Shown here: positions 25,459 to 33,751 of the stretch, one piece after another
Layout of the letters: each line of letters starts with the position of its first letter
Position numbering within the stretch: position 1 is the first letter of the stretch
Assembly (NCBI RefSeq): GCF_030718995.1
Contig: NZ_CP132204.1
Span: 496,001 to 560,000, forward strand
Length of the DNA: 64,000 nt
From: Arthrobacter oryzae
Lineage (GTDB): Bacteria; Actinomycetota; Actinomycetes; Actinomycetales; Micrococcaceae
Reading direction: 5' to 3'
The notes under the pieces: generated by a model
Database searches by the model: none
What the model saw: the letters and a program-made list of their open reading frames with translations, nothing else
What the model was told of the DNA's origin: nothing
Program-made: the position numbers and the translations under genes

Positions 25459-26466
25459 TCAGTCCTGCATGCGCTCCAGCCGGTACGTCAGCTTCGCCTC
25501 GCGCTTGGGGTCGTCCCCCAGGGATTTGGTGCGCGCAATGTAGTCCACGCCCCAGGTCTTCAGCAGGAAGTCGTCGGCGATCCGGACGTGGCCGGCGGGG
25601 AATTTGTAGTCCATCCTCTTGGCCACGCCGGACCAGTCGGCGGCCCCGAACAGCTCCTCGGCGTCTGCCACGGTGCGCACGCCGTTGGCGGCCAGCAGGT
25701 TCCCCAGCCAGTCATACTGCCGGGCCTGGCTTCGCGGGTGTTCGGACAGCAGCCGGGCGAGCATGTCCTGGAGGATGTCCCCGGTCAGTTCGGTGGCGGG
25801 GCTGTCGGCGAAGTCTGCCGTGCTCTCGGCCTGCCGGCGTTTGACGATGTCGTTGATGGCCGAGAACTGGGCGTCCGCGAGTTCAATGAGCGTGGAGGCC
25901 ATGGTGAAAGCCCGGTCCACTTCCGCGTTCACCTCGCTGAGTCCCTTGTAGCGGATGTCATGTTCGAAGGCAGCCCAGGCGTGCTGCAGGACCGTCCGGA
26001 TCTGGACCTCGAAGCGCTCTCCGACAAACGTCTGGCAGCCTACCGGCACGTTCTCGGCAGGGACCTCCAGGATCAGGTGCCTGCCGGCGTAGCCGATCTG
26101 GCCGTTCCTCCGCTGGGAGCTGGTTTTGTCGTCATCTTCCCGGCAGTTGAACTGGCCCTTCAGCGCCGTGGCGACGTCGGCAATGTCCGGTTCCAGGAAC
26201 ATGATCACCCGGACGCCGATGAGGTCGTCCAGCTGTTCGAGGCCACGTTCATACTTGAACCTGCCGTCGGCGGTGAGCCGGTCCAGCTTTCCCTTGACTG
26301 AGGCGGGGTCCTTGACCCTGGCCTGGACGGTGTGATGGTTGAGGCCGTCGTCCCGGAGCCGGGCGCGGATGGCGTTCCCGATCGCGTCCGAAGCCTCGTT
26401 CAGCCGGGGCAGCAGCACGCCGTACTCCTGCAGGGCGTTGGCTACAACTGACTCATGATCTTCCAA
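25459..26466 (-). CDS. RelA/SpoT-domain protein (putative small alarmone synthetase)
   Basis: A 335-residue protein with a RelA/SpoT synthetase-like domain at about 35-190: GRFKYERGLEQLDDLIGVRV, GYAGRHLILEVP, and FEVQIRTVLQHAWAAFEHDI, the last being the RelA ExQIRT...AW motif. No HD hydrolase or TGS domain is seen, so it could make (p)ppGpp but not degrade it. The C-terminal 130 residues are unassigned and longer than in YjbM-type enzymes. TTG 26466 is favoured (GGGGG 7 nt upstream); TTG 26517 is the alternative. Whether it is catalytically active cannot be told. Confidence 0.8.
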   Translation of the reverse strand: MEDHESVVANALQEYGVLLPRLNEASDAIGNAIRARLRDDGLNHHTVQARVKDPASVKGKLDRLTADGRFKYERGLEQLDDLIGVRVIMFLEPDIADVATALKGQFNCREDDDKTSSQRRNGQIGYAGRHLILEVPAENVPVGCQTFVGERFEVQIRTVLQHAWAAFEHDIRYKGLSEVNAEVDRAFTMASTLIELADAQFSAINDIVKRRQAESTADFADSPATELTGDILQDMLARLLSEHPRSQARQYDWLGNLLAANGVRTVADAEELFGAADWSGVAKRMDYKFPAGHVRIADDFLLKTWGVDYIARTKSLGDDPKREAKLTYRLERMQD

Positions 26467-26565
26467 CCCTGTTCCCCCTCGGATTCCCGCGGCCCACGTA
26501 CCCTGCAGAGTATCCAAGGCTGCCGGATTCAGCCACTGTCCGGAGGCGTCCGCCGCGGCGAAGGG

Positions 26566-27732
26566 TCAATCGCCTTTGACATTGATCAGCTGCCGCAGGC
26601 TGTGACGGATCGTCACCAGGTCCTCCGCATCGCGCATCACGACGTCAATGGGCTTGTACGCCGCTGGAATCTCATCAATGAAGGCCTCGCTGGCACGGAA
26701 TTCAATCCCGTGCATGGCTTTTTTCAGCTCGTCCAGGGAGAAGGCCTTGCGTGCTGCCGTCCGCGAGTACTCACGGCCCGCGCCGTGCGGCGAGGAATTT
26801 AGTGACGCCGGGTTGCCCCGCCCCTCCACCACGTACGACGCCGTCCCCATGGATCCGGGAATGAGCCCGGGATCGCCGCGCTCGGCCCTGATAGCCCCCT
26901 TCCGGGACACCCAGACCGATTTGCCGTAGTGCCTTTCCTGCCGGGTGAAGTTGTGATGGCAGTTGATCCGCTCAAGTTCCCGCACGGGGCCGCCCACCCA
27001 GTTGCCGAACTGGGTGATGACCCGGTCCATCATTTCCTCGCGGTTGAGCAGGGCGAAGTGCTGGGCCCAGTGCAGTTCCTCGATGTACCGGTCGAACTGG
27101 GAGGTGCCTTCCTCAAGGTAGGCGAGGTCAGGGTCGGGCAGGTGGATCTGCTTCTTTGCCACCGCCTGCCGGGCGACGCCGATGTGGTGCTGCGCGATCT
27201 TGTTGCCGACGCCGCGGGAGCCGGAGTGCAGGAACAACCAGACTGCCTGCGTCTCGTCCGCGCAGACCTCGATGAAATGGTTGCCCGATCCCAGCGAGCC
27301 TAGCTGGAGCTCCCACTTTTCGACGTACTGTCCGGGGTTGAAGCCGGCCTTGGCTGCCAGCTTCTTCAGCTCGGCGATGCGCGGCTCGGCCGTGGCCTTG
27401 ACTGTCCGGTTGTTGTGTCCGGCGGACAGCGGGATGACCCGTTCAATGGCCTCCCGCAGCCGTTTCCGATCCTTCGGCAGGTCATTCAGCGAGTACTGGG
27501 TCCGGACGGCGATCATGCCGCAGCCGATGTCCACGCCCACCGCCGCAGGTATCACAGCGCCCAGGGTGGGGATGACAGAACCCACCGTGGCGCCTTTACC
27601 CAAGTGGGCATCCGGCATCAGCGCCAGGTGCGGGTAGATGAACGGAAGCTTGGCCGTGGCCAGCGCCTGCTCGCGGGTTTTGTCGTCCAGGATCGAGGCC
27701 CAGTTGAGGAGTTTGCTGTTGATGGTTTCCAC
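26566..27732 (-). CDS. rtcB: RtcB-family RNA ligase
   Basis: A 388-residue RtcB ligase, which seals 2',3'-cyclic phosphate and 5'-OH RNA ends using GTP and Mn2+. Seen: LMPDAHLGKGATVGSVIPT, VGVDIGCGMIAVRT (metal Asp/Cys), GSLGSGNHFIEVC, LHSGSRGVGN and a C-terminal GSMGTASYVVEG...SPHGAGREYSR that carries the guanylylated His region. Length matches the short bacterial RtcB subgroup (about 390). GTG start at 27732 with GGAGGTG upstream. No archease, RtcA or RtcR gene is nearby, so it appears stand-alone. Confidence 0.92.
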   Translation of the reverse strand: METINSKLLNWASILDDKTREQALATAKLPFIYPHLALMPDAHLGKGATVGSVIPTLGAVIPAAVGVDIGCGMIAVRTQYSLNDLPKDRKRLREAIERVIPLSAGHNNRTVKATAEPRIAELKKLAAKAGFNPGQYVEKWELQLGSLGSGNHFIEVCADETQAVWLFLHSGSRGVGNKIAQHHIGVARQAVAKKQIHLPDPDLAYLEEGTSQFDRYIEELHWAQHFALLNREEMMDRVITQFGNWVGGPVRELERINCHHNFTRQERHYGKSVWVSRKGAIRAERGDPGLIPGSMGTASYVVEGRGNPASLNSSPHGAGREYSRTAARKAFSLDELKKAMHGIEFRASEAFIDEIPAAYKPIDVVMRDAEDLVTIRHSLRQLINVKGD

Positions 27733-27798
27733 GTTTCACCTCCCACTCCTGATGATGGTGGGCAGCGCGTAGGGCGGCAAGGGCCCGGAAACCGCGAA

Positions 27799-27858
27799 GT
27801 CGCCGGAAACGTGCGAGATCGCCGCAAATTTGCGGCGATCTCGCACGTTTCCGGCGAC
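27799..27858. terminator. Perfect 60-bp palindrome downstream of cysN
   Basis: Thirty bases (27799-27828, beginning GTCGCCGGAAACGTGCGAG) are followed at once by their exact complement (27829-27858); the centre is AAATTT. It starts 11 bp past the cysN stop on the minus strand and probably terminates the cys operon before rtcB. No T tract follows. Confidence 0.75.
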
Positions 27859-27868
27859 CTCAGTGAAA

Positions 27869-29290
27869 TTAGATCGAGTAGCGCTCGTCTTCGTGGTCAC
27901 CCGGGTGGTCGTTGACCAGCCCGGCGGCCAGGGTGTTGCCGTCCAGCGGGTCGATCACCAGGAAGGCTCCGGTACGGCGGTGGTGCAGGTAGTTCTCCAG
28001 CGGCAGCGGGGCGGCGAGCCGGAGCTGCGCGTGGCCGATGTCGTTCAGTTCCAGGCTGGATGCGCCCTCAAGCTTGAACGTGGCGAGGTCCAGCTTCCCG
28101 CTGACGCTGCGGACCAGCGCCTGCACGGTGCGGGTGCCGTGCTTGACGAGCACCTTGGCGCCCTCGCGGAGCGGCTTCGGGGACAGCCAGCACAGCGCGG
28201 CGTACAGGTCGGCCGATGCCTCGCGGACGGTGCCGGCGGCGGCAATCGTGTCACCGCGGGCGACGTCGAACTCGTCTGCGAGGCGCAGCGCGACGGACTG
28301 CGGGGCCACGGCTTCGGTGAGCTCGGCGCCCGCAAAGTCGATGCCCGTCACCGTGGTGGTACGCGGGTCCTGGCCGGGGGTCAGCACGCTGACCTTGTCC
28401 CCCACCTTCACCGAGCCTTCGGTGATCTGCCCTGCGTAGGCCCGGTAGTCACGGTACTTCTCGACGTCGAGTCCGCCGGCCACCGCATCGGGAGCCAGCG
28501 CGCCCTGCGGCCGGATGACCAGCTGCACCGGGAAGCGGAAGCTCTCTAGGTGGCTTTCCAGTTCGTCCGCGGCGGGCAGCGTCTCGAGCACCTCGAGCAG
28601 CGCAGGGCCGGTGTACCAAGGGGTGCGCTCCGAGCGCTCCACCACGTTGTCGCCGTCGAGCGCGGACACCGGAACCACCAGGAGGTCGGTGATGCCATCG
28701 GATCCGAGGCCGAGTTCGCGGCCCACCTTCTGGACGTCGGCTTCGATTTCGCGGAACACGCTCTCGCTGAAGTCCACCAGGTCGATCTTGTTCACAGCCA
28801 CGATCACGTGGGCAACGCGCAGCAGCTGCAGCACGGACAGGTGCCGGCGGGTCTGCTCCAGGACACCCTTGCGGGCGTCGATGAGTACGACGACGGCGTC
28901 CGCAGTGGATGCGCCCGTCACCGTGTTCTTGGTGTACTGCACGTGACCGGGGCAGTCGGCCAGGATGAAGCTGCGGCGGTCCGTGGCGAAGTAGCGGTAG
29001 GCGACGTCGATGGTGATGCCCTGCTCGCGTTCGGCACGCAGGCCGTCGGTCAGGAGGGCGAGGTCGATGCCGCCGGCCGAACCGCCGAAGCCGCGGTCCG
29101 CGGAGGTGCGGGCAACGGCGTCGAGCTGGTCGGCGAGGATTGCCTTGGAGTCGTGCAGGAGGCGGCCCACCAAAGTGGACTTCCCGTCGTCGACCGATCC
29201 GGCGGTGGCGAAGCGGAACAGCGAGGCGTGCGCCAGCGGCGCCTCGTCAAGAAGGGCAGCCGCGCGGGCTGTATCGATTTCGGTGCTCAT
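27869..29290 (-). CDS. cysN: Sulfate adenylyltransferase subunit 1 (GTPase)
   Basis: A 473-residue EF-Tu-like GTPase that drives APS formation by CysD. P-loop GSVDDGKST at 31-39, switch region EREQGITIDVAYRYF, DCPGHVQYTKN and NKIDLVD are all intact. No APS-kinase (CysC) domain is fused at the C terminus, in line with a pathway that reduces APS directly. ATG 29290 overlaps the cysD stop by one base (TAATG). Last gene of cysI-cysH-cysD-cysN. Confidence 0.95.
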   Translation of the reverse strand: MSTEIDTARAAALLDEAPLAHASLFRFATAGSVDDGKSTLVGRLLHDSKAILADQLDAVARTSADRGFGGSAGGIDLALLTDGLRAEREQGITIDVAYRYFATDRRSFILADCPGHVQYTKNTVTGASTADAVVVLIDARKGVLEQTRRHLSVLQLLRVAHVIVAVNKIDLVDFSESVFREIEADVQKVGRELGLGSDGITDLLVVPVSALDGDNVVERSERTPWYTGPALLEVLETLPAADELESHLESFRFPVQLVIRPQGALAPDAVAGGLDVEKYRDYRAYAGQITEGSVKVGDKVSVLTPGQDPRTTTVTGIDFAGAELTEAVAPQSVALRLADEFDVARGDTIAAAGTVREASADLYAALCWLSPKPLREGAKVLVKHGTRTVQALVRSVSGKLDLATFKLEGASSLELNDIGHAQLRLAAPLPLENYLHHRRTGAFLVIDPLDGNTLAAGLVNDHPGDHEDERYSI

Positions 29291-30237
29291 TAGAAATAGC
29301 CATCCTTCTTGCGGTCTTCCATGGCGGCCTCGGAGATGCGGTCATCCGCACGGGTGGCGCCACGTTCGGTGATGGTGGAGGCGGCAACTTCAATGACGAC
29401 GTCGCGCACCGTGGCGGCGGCCGACTCAACGGCGCCGGTGCAGGACATGTCGCCGACGGTCCGGTAGCGGACGGTCTTGGTGATGACTTCCTCGTCCGGA
29501 CGGGGCTGGGAGACCTCGCCCACTGCGCGCCACATGCCGTCGCGGGCAAAGACCTCGCGGTCGTGGGCGTAGTACAAGCCGGGCAGTTCGATGTTTTCGC
29601 GCTCGATGTAGCGCCATACGTCCAGCTCGGTCCAGTTGCTGATGGGGAACGCGCGGACGTGCTGGCCCACGGTGTGGCGGCCGTTGTAGAGGTTCCACAG
29701 TTCGGGGCGCTGGTTGCGCGGGTCCCACTGGCCGAACTCGTCGCGGAGGCTCAGGATGCGCTCCTTGGCGCGGGCCTTGTCCTCGTCGCGGCGGCCGCCG
29801 CCGAACACGGCGTCGAACTTGTTCTTCTGGATGGCGTCCAGCAGAGGGACGGTCTGCAGCGGGTTGCGGGTGCCGTCGGCACGCTCGGCCAGTTCGCCGG
29901 AATCGATGAACTCCTGCACGGATCCGACAACCAGCTTCAGGCCCAGGCGCTCAACGGTGCGGTCGCGGAAGTCGATGACCTCGGGGAAGTTGTGGCCGGT
30001 GTCCACGTGCAGCACGGGGAACGGAACCTTGCCCGGCCAGAATGCCTTGGTGGCCAGGTGCAGCATCACCACGGAGTCCTTGCCGCCGGAGAACAGCAGC
30101 GCAGGCTTCTCGAACTCGGCAACAACCTCGCGGATGATGTGGATTGCCTCGGACTCGAGGGTGTCCAGGCTGGAGAGGCGCGTGGAAACGGCAGCGTCAG
30201 TCACCTGGGTGGGCTCCTCAGTTAGGAAAGTGCTCAT
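29290..30237 (-). CDS. cysD: Sulfate adenylyltransferase subunit 2
   Basis: A 315-residue PP-loop ATP sulfurylase subunit that adenylates sulfate to APS. The PP motif is LLFSGGKDSVVML; other blocks are VLHVDTGHNFPEVIDFRD, FGGGRRDEDKARAKER and YRTVGDMSCTGAV. ATG 30237 forms an ATGA overlap with the cysH stop; an in-frame upstream start at 30252 is less likely. Works as a complex with CysN. Confidence 0.95.
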   Translation of the reverse strand: MSTFLTEEPTQVTDAAVSTRLSSLDTLESEAIHIIREVVAEFEKPALLFSGGKDSVVMLHLATKAFWPGKVPFPVLHVDTGHNFPEVIDFRDRTVERLGLKLVVGSVQEFIDSGELAERADGTRNPLQTVPLLDAIQKNKFDAVFGGGRRDEDKARAKERILSLRDEFGQWDPRNQRPELWNLYNGRHTVGQHVRAFPISNWTELDVWRYIERENIELPGLYYAHDREVFARDGMWRAVGEVSQPRPDEEVITKTVRYRTVGDMSCTGAVESAAATVRDVVIEVAASTITERGATRADDRISEAAMEDRKKDGYF

Positions 30238-31013
30238 ACGTGTAGTCCGCATTCTGTCTTGTCGGTTCCTGCCCAGCGGCCGGCGCGGGGGTCATCGCCG
30301 GGCGCTACCTTGCGGGTGCAAGGCTGGCAGCCAATGGACGGGTAGCCCTGTGAAAGCAGCGGGTTGACGGGAAGGAGGTTGTCGTCGGAGTACTGCACCA
30401 GCTGGTCGAAGCTCCAGGCCGCCACCGGGTTGACCTTGACCAGGCCGTTTGTTTCGTCCCAGGTGATCAGCGGGGTGTTGGTGCGGGTGGGGGCTTCGTC
30501 GCGGCGCACGCCGGTGAACCACAGTTCGTAGCCGGCCAGGGTGCGGCGCAGCGGGGCCACCTTGCGGAGCGCGCAGCACTGGGCTGCGTCCCGGGCGAAG
30601 AGGTCCTTGCCGAGCAGGCGGTCCTGCTGCTCCACGGTGTTCTCCGGAAGCACGTCCACCACGTTGACGCGGAGGTTTGCGGCCACCTCGTCGCGCGTGG
30701 CGTAGGTTTCCGGGAAGTGGTAGCCGGTCTCCAGGAACAGGACGTCGACGCCGGGAAGCTGGTCAGCGACCAGCGCCGGCAGGACGGCGTCCGCCATGGA
30801 GCAGGCCACGGCGACGGCGGGGAGGTCGAAGTTCCGGGCGACCCAGGCGATCACGTCGCGGGCCGGGGCATCCCAGCCGAGCTCGGCCGCGCCGGCCTCG
30901 GCCAGGGCTTTGAGCTCGTCGTGGGAGCGGAGTACCGGAGCAGGACCGGCGGCAGGCGATGCCGCGGGGGCCGGCTCAACCACCGGGTCTACTCCCAATG
31001 CGTGCTTGCTCAC
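30234..31013 (-). CDS. cysH: Adenylyl-sulfate (APS) reductase
   Basis: A 259-residue CysH that reduces APS to sulfite with thioredoxin. Cys146-Cys147 and Cys229/Cys232 (CQPC) are the four ligands of the [4Fe-4S] cluster found in APS-type enzymes; Cys255 in KTECGLHV is the catalytic cysteine. The cluster ligands argue for APS rather than PAPS, and the operon has no cysC. About 30 residues of Pro/Ala-rich N-terminal extension. GTG start overlaps the cysI stop (GTGA). Confidence 0.94.
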   Translation of the reverse strand: MSKHALGVDPVVEPAPAASPAAGPAPVLRSHDELKALAEAGAAELGWDAPARDVIAWVARNFDLPAVAVACSMADAVLPALVADQLPGVDVLFLETGYHFPETYATRDEVAANLRVNVVDVLPENTVEQQDRLLGKDLFARDAAQCCALRKVAPLRRTLAGYELWFTGVRRDEAPTRTNTPLITWDETNGLVKVNPVAAWSFDQLVQYSDDNLLPVNPLLSQGYPSIGCQPCTRKVAPGDDPRAGRWAGTDKTECGLHV

Positions 31014-32755
31014 TGGAGTGCCTCCTCATCTGCTGCGTGGGCCCACTCGGCGAAGGTCTGGCCTTCGGTGTGCTCGGCCACGAACTTACGGACGACGCGC
31101 TCGACGTAGTCGGGCAGGTCCTCGACGTAGACCTTCAGACCGCGGACAGTACGTCCGAGGCCGGCCTCGTCACGGGTGTTGGAAGCCAGCCCGCCGCCCA
31201 GGTGGACCTGGAAGCCGGGGCTGGGGTCGCCGTCGGGCGTTGGCAGCATCATGCCCTTGAGTCCGATGTCCGCTGTCTGGATGCGGGCGCAGGAGTTGGG
31301 GCAGCCGTTGATGTGCAGGGACAGGGCGTGGGGCAGCTGGCCGCTCTCGGCGAGGTCCGCGAGGCGGCGTTCCAGCTCGGCCACAGCGGTTGCGGCGGTC
31401 ACCTTGGTTTCCACGATGGCCAGCTTGCAGTACTCGATGCCGGTGCAGGCGATGGTGCCGCGGCGGAACACGGAGGGACGGGCGGAGAGGCCCAGGCCGT
31501 CGAGCTCGGCAACCAGCGGCTCAACCTCGTCCTTGGGCACATCCAGGACAACCAGCTTCTGGTGCGGGGTGGTGCGCAGGCGGTACGAGCCGCGGGCCTC
31601 GAGCGTGTCCGCGAGCTTCACCAGCTGCGCGCCGGAGAGCCGGCCGGCAATGGGGGTGGCGCCGATGAAGAACTTGCCGTCCTTCTGCTCGTGCACGCCC
31701 ACGTGGTCGCCGGGGGTGGAGGGCTTGGGGGCGGCGGGGCCGTCAGCGAGCTTGTAGCCGAGGTATTCGTCCTCGAGGATCTGGCGGAACTTCTCCGGAC
31801 CCCAGTCGGCCATCAGGAACTTCAGGCGCGCCTTGGTGCGCATGCGGCGGTAGCCGTAGTCGCGGAAGATGCTGGTCACGCCAAGCCACACATCGGCTGC
31901 CTGCTCGGGCGTGACGAAGGCGCCGAGGCGCTTGCCGAGCATGGGGTTGGTGGACAGTGCGCCGCCGGCCCAGAGGTCGTAGCCGATGCCGAGTTCCGGG
32001 TGCTTGACGCCCACCAGGGCGAAGTCGTTGATCTCGTGCACCACGTCCTGGCTGGGGTGGCCGGTGATGGCGGTCTTGTATTTGCGCGGCAGGTTGGACA
32101 GCAGCGGGTTGCCGATGAAGCGCTCCCCCAGCTCTTCAATCAGCGGGGTGGGGTCGATGATCTCGTCCTTGGCGATGCCGGCAACGGGCGAGCCCAGGAT
32201 GACGCGGGGGACGTCGCCGCAGGCTTCGGTGGTGGACAGGCCAACGCCTTCGAGCCTGGTCCAGATCTCGGGGATGTCCTCCACCCGGATCCAGTGCAGC
32301 TGGATGTTCTGGCGGTCGGTGAGGTCGGCGGAATCCCGGGCGAAATCAACGGAGATCTGGCCGATGACGCGCAGCTGCTCGGTGGTGAGCGCACCGCCGT
32401 CGATCCTCACGCGGAGCATGAAGTACTTGTCTTCGAGCTCGTGCGGCTCCAGCGTGGCGGTCTTGCCGCCGTCGATCCCGGGCTTGCGCTGCGTGTAGAG
32501 GCCCCACCAGCGGAAGCGGCCGTGCAGGTCCTGGCCCGGAATGGAGTCGAAGCCGTCCTTGGAGTAGATGGACTCGATACGCTCGCGGACGTTGAGGCCG
32601 TCGTCCTCCTGCTTCCAGGTTTCGTTGGCGTTGAGGGGAGTTTTCCCGTCCACTTTCCACTGGCCGTGCGGCTTCGCTGCCGGACGGTTGGCGCGTGCAG
32701 GTCGCTTGGCGGCAGCGGAGTCCGCGGACGCTCCGGCTAGAGCTGTATCAGTCAT
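31010..32755 (-). CDS. Ferredoxin-type sulfite reductase (nitrite/sulfite reductase family)
   Basis: A 581-residue haemoprotein reducing sulfite to sulfide with six electrons from ferredoxin. The sirohaem/[4Fe-4S] ligands are ACTGIEYCK and, about 40 residues later, NGCPNSCAR. Two ferrite-reductase repeats are visible (KYFMLRVRIDGGALTTEQL and FFIGATPIAGRLSGAQLVKL). A basic N-terminal stretch of about 30 residues precedes the core. Operon position with cysH/D/N and the sulfur promoter indicate sulfite rather than nitrite as substrate. Leaderless ATG at 32755. Confidence 0.93.
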   Translation of the reverse strand: MTDTALAGASADSAAAKRPARANRPAAKPHGQWKVDGKTPLNANETWKQEDDGLNVRERIESIYSKDGFDSIPGQDLHGRFRWWGLYTQRKPGIDGGKTATLEPHELEDKYFMLRVRIDGGALTTEQLRVIGQISVDFARDSADLTDRQNIQLHWIRVEDIPEIWTRLEGVGLSTTEACGDVPRVILGSPVAGIAKDEIIDPTPLIEELGERFIGNPLLSNLPRKYKTAITGHPSQDVVHEINDFALVGVKHPELGIGYDLWAGGALSTNPMLGKRLGAFVTPEQAADVWLGVTSIFRDYGYRRMRTKARLKFLMADWGPEKFRQILEDEYLGYKLADGPAAPKPSTPGDHVGVHEQKDGKFFIGATPIAGRLSGAQLVKLADTLEARGSYRLRTTPHQKLVVLDVPKDEVEPLVAELDGLGLSARPSVFRRGTIACTGIEYCKLAIVETKVTAATAVAELERRLADLAESGQLPHALSLHINGCPNSCARIQTADIGLKGMMLPTPDGDPSPGFQVHLGGGLASNTRDEAGLGRTVRGLKVYVEDLPDYVERVVRKFVAEHTEGQTFAEWAHAADEEALQ

Positions 32756-32761
32756 GCATCG

Positions 32762-32836
32762 ACTGTAGGTCCCACCCGAAAGCCGTCACAAAGGGCCGGA
32801 AACGCTAAGTCACCTAGGGAAATATTTCGTCATGAA
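32762..32836 (-). promoter_or_regulatory. Sulfur-type promoter of the cysI-cysH-cysD-cysN operon
   Basis: On the minus strand: TTCATGACGA (32836-32827, a diverged upstream box), GTGACTTAGCGTTTCCG (32813-32797), -35 TTGTGA (32791-32786), 18 bp, -10 TACAGT (32767-32762), 6 nt, ATG. The upper part overlaps the end of the chelatase gene. Confidence 0.7.
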
Positions 32837-33691
32837 CCGCCGAAGAGCCTTGAAGAAGCCCTTGGGCTGTGCATGGTTCGGGGGCGTGGCGGGGGCTTCA
32901 GTGGTGGGTGCCGCGGGTGCACTTGCGGGTGCTGCCGCTGATGCTGCGGGGGCTGCCGGCGCCGGCGCTGCCGGCGTGCCCGCCACGGCGGCCACGCCGG
33001 CCACGGCGGCGTCATAGCGGTCCAGGGCGATCTCGGCCATGATCCGGGACGGCAGCAGCGGCTCCGTCACAATGTCCGCATCGGCTTTGGCCAGCTGGTC
33101 ATGGAAGAACCCGTGGGCCAGCAGGTACGACGCGATGATTACCCGTCCCTTCCCCTCGCCGCCGGGGAATTCGTCGCGGAGGGAGGCGACGGCGTCGGGT
33201 ACGGACGGTTTGGCGGCCGCGCCGTAGGCGGGAACCACCCTGTTGCCCCGCAGCGCCCGGAGGTGTTCGGCGAGTTCTTCAACGCTGACCGAGGCCTTGG
33301 GGTTGGTGGATCCGGCGGCAGCCAGCACCACGGCGTCGTGCTCGGTGGCCCCGGTCTCGCGCAGCCGCTGGTCCAGGATCTCTGCCAGCCGCGGGTCCGG
33401 TCCGAGCGGCTCCGACGCAACAGAACCCTCCCTGCCGCGTGCCGCCTTCGCGATGTCCACCTTGGTGTGGAAGCCCACGCTCAGCAGCAGCGGAACGATG
33501 ACGGCCTGCTCCCCGTCCGGCAACCCGGCCATGACGTCCACCAGGTCCGGGTCCTGGACATCCACGTAGGCTTCACGGACATCCAGCCCGGGGCGCAGGG
33601 CGCTGATGTCGGCACGGAGGCCGCTGACCTCGGCGGCGCCCAGCGGGCTGGACGTTCCGTGGGCACAGGCGATCATGATGGGGCTATTCAT
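32810..33691 (-). CDS. Sirohydrochlorin chelatase-like protein (CbiX/SirB)
   Basis: A 293-residue CbiX-type chelatase thought to insert Fe2+ (or Co2+) into sirohydrochlorin. Domain 1 starts IMIACAHGTSSPLG with the metal-binding His; a second half around VIIASYLLAHGFFHDQLAKA repeats the fold. Residues about 228-275 are almost only Ala and Pro, ending in a basic amphipathic KGFFKALRRFMTKYFPR tail, unusual for the family and perhaps a membrane or partner contact. It is upstream of the cys operon on the same strand and probably serves sirohaem supply. TACGCT 7 nt before the ATG suggests a leaderless start. Confidence 0.85.
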   Translation of the reverse strand: MNSPIMIACAHGTSSPLGAAEVSGLRADISALRPGLDVREAYVDVQDPDLVDVMAGLPDGEQAVIVPLLLSVGFHTKVDIAKAARGREGSVASEPLGPDPRLAEILDQRLRETGATEHDAVVLAAAGSTNPKASVSVEELAEHLRALRGNRVVPAYGAAAKPSVPDAVASLRDEFPGGEGKGRVIIASYLLAHGFFHDQLAKADADIVTEPLLPSRIMAEIALDRYDAAVAGVAAVAGTPAAPAPAAPAASAAAPASAPAAPTTEAPATPPNHAQPKGFFKALRRFMTKYFPR

Positions 33692-33751
33692 AGGGGCTAG
33701 CGTAACGTTGGAGCCGCCCCATCCGCCCCTTCACCTTGACCGGGACGCCCA

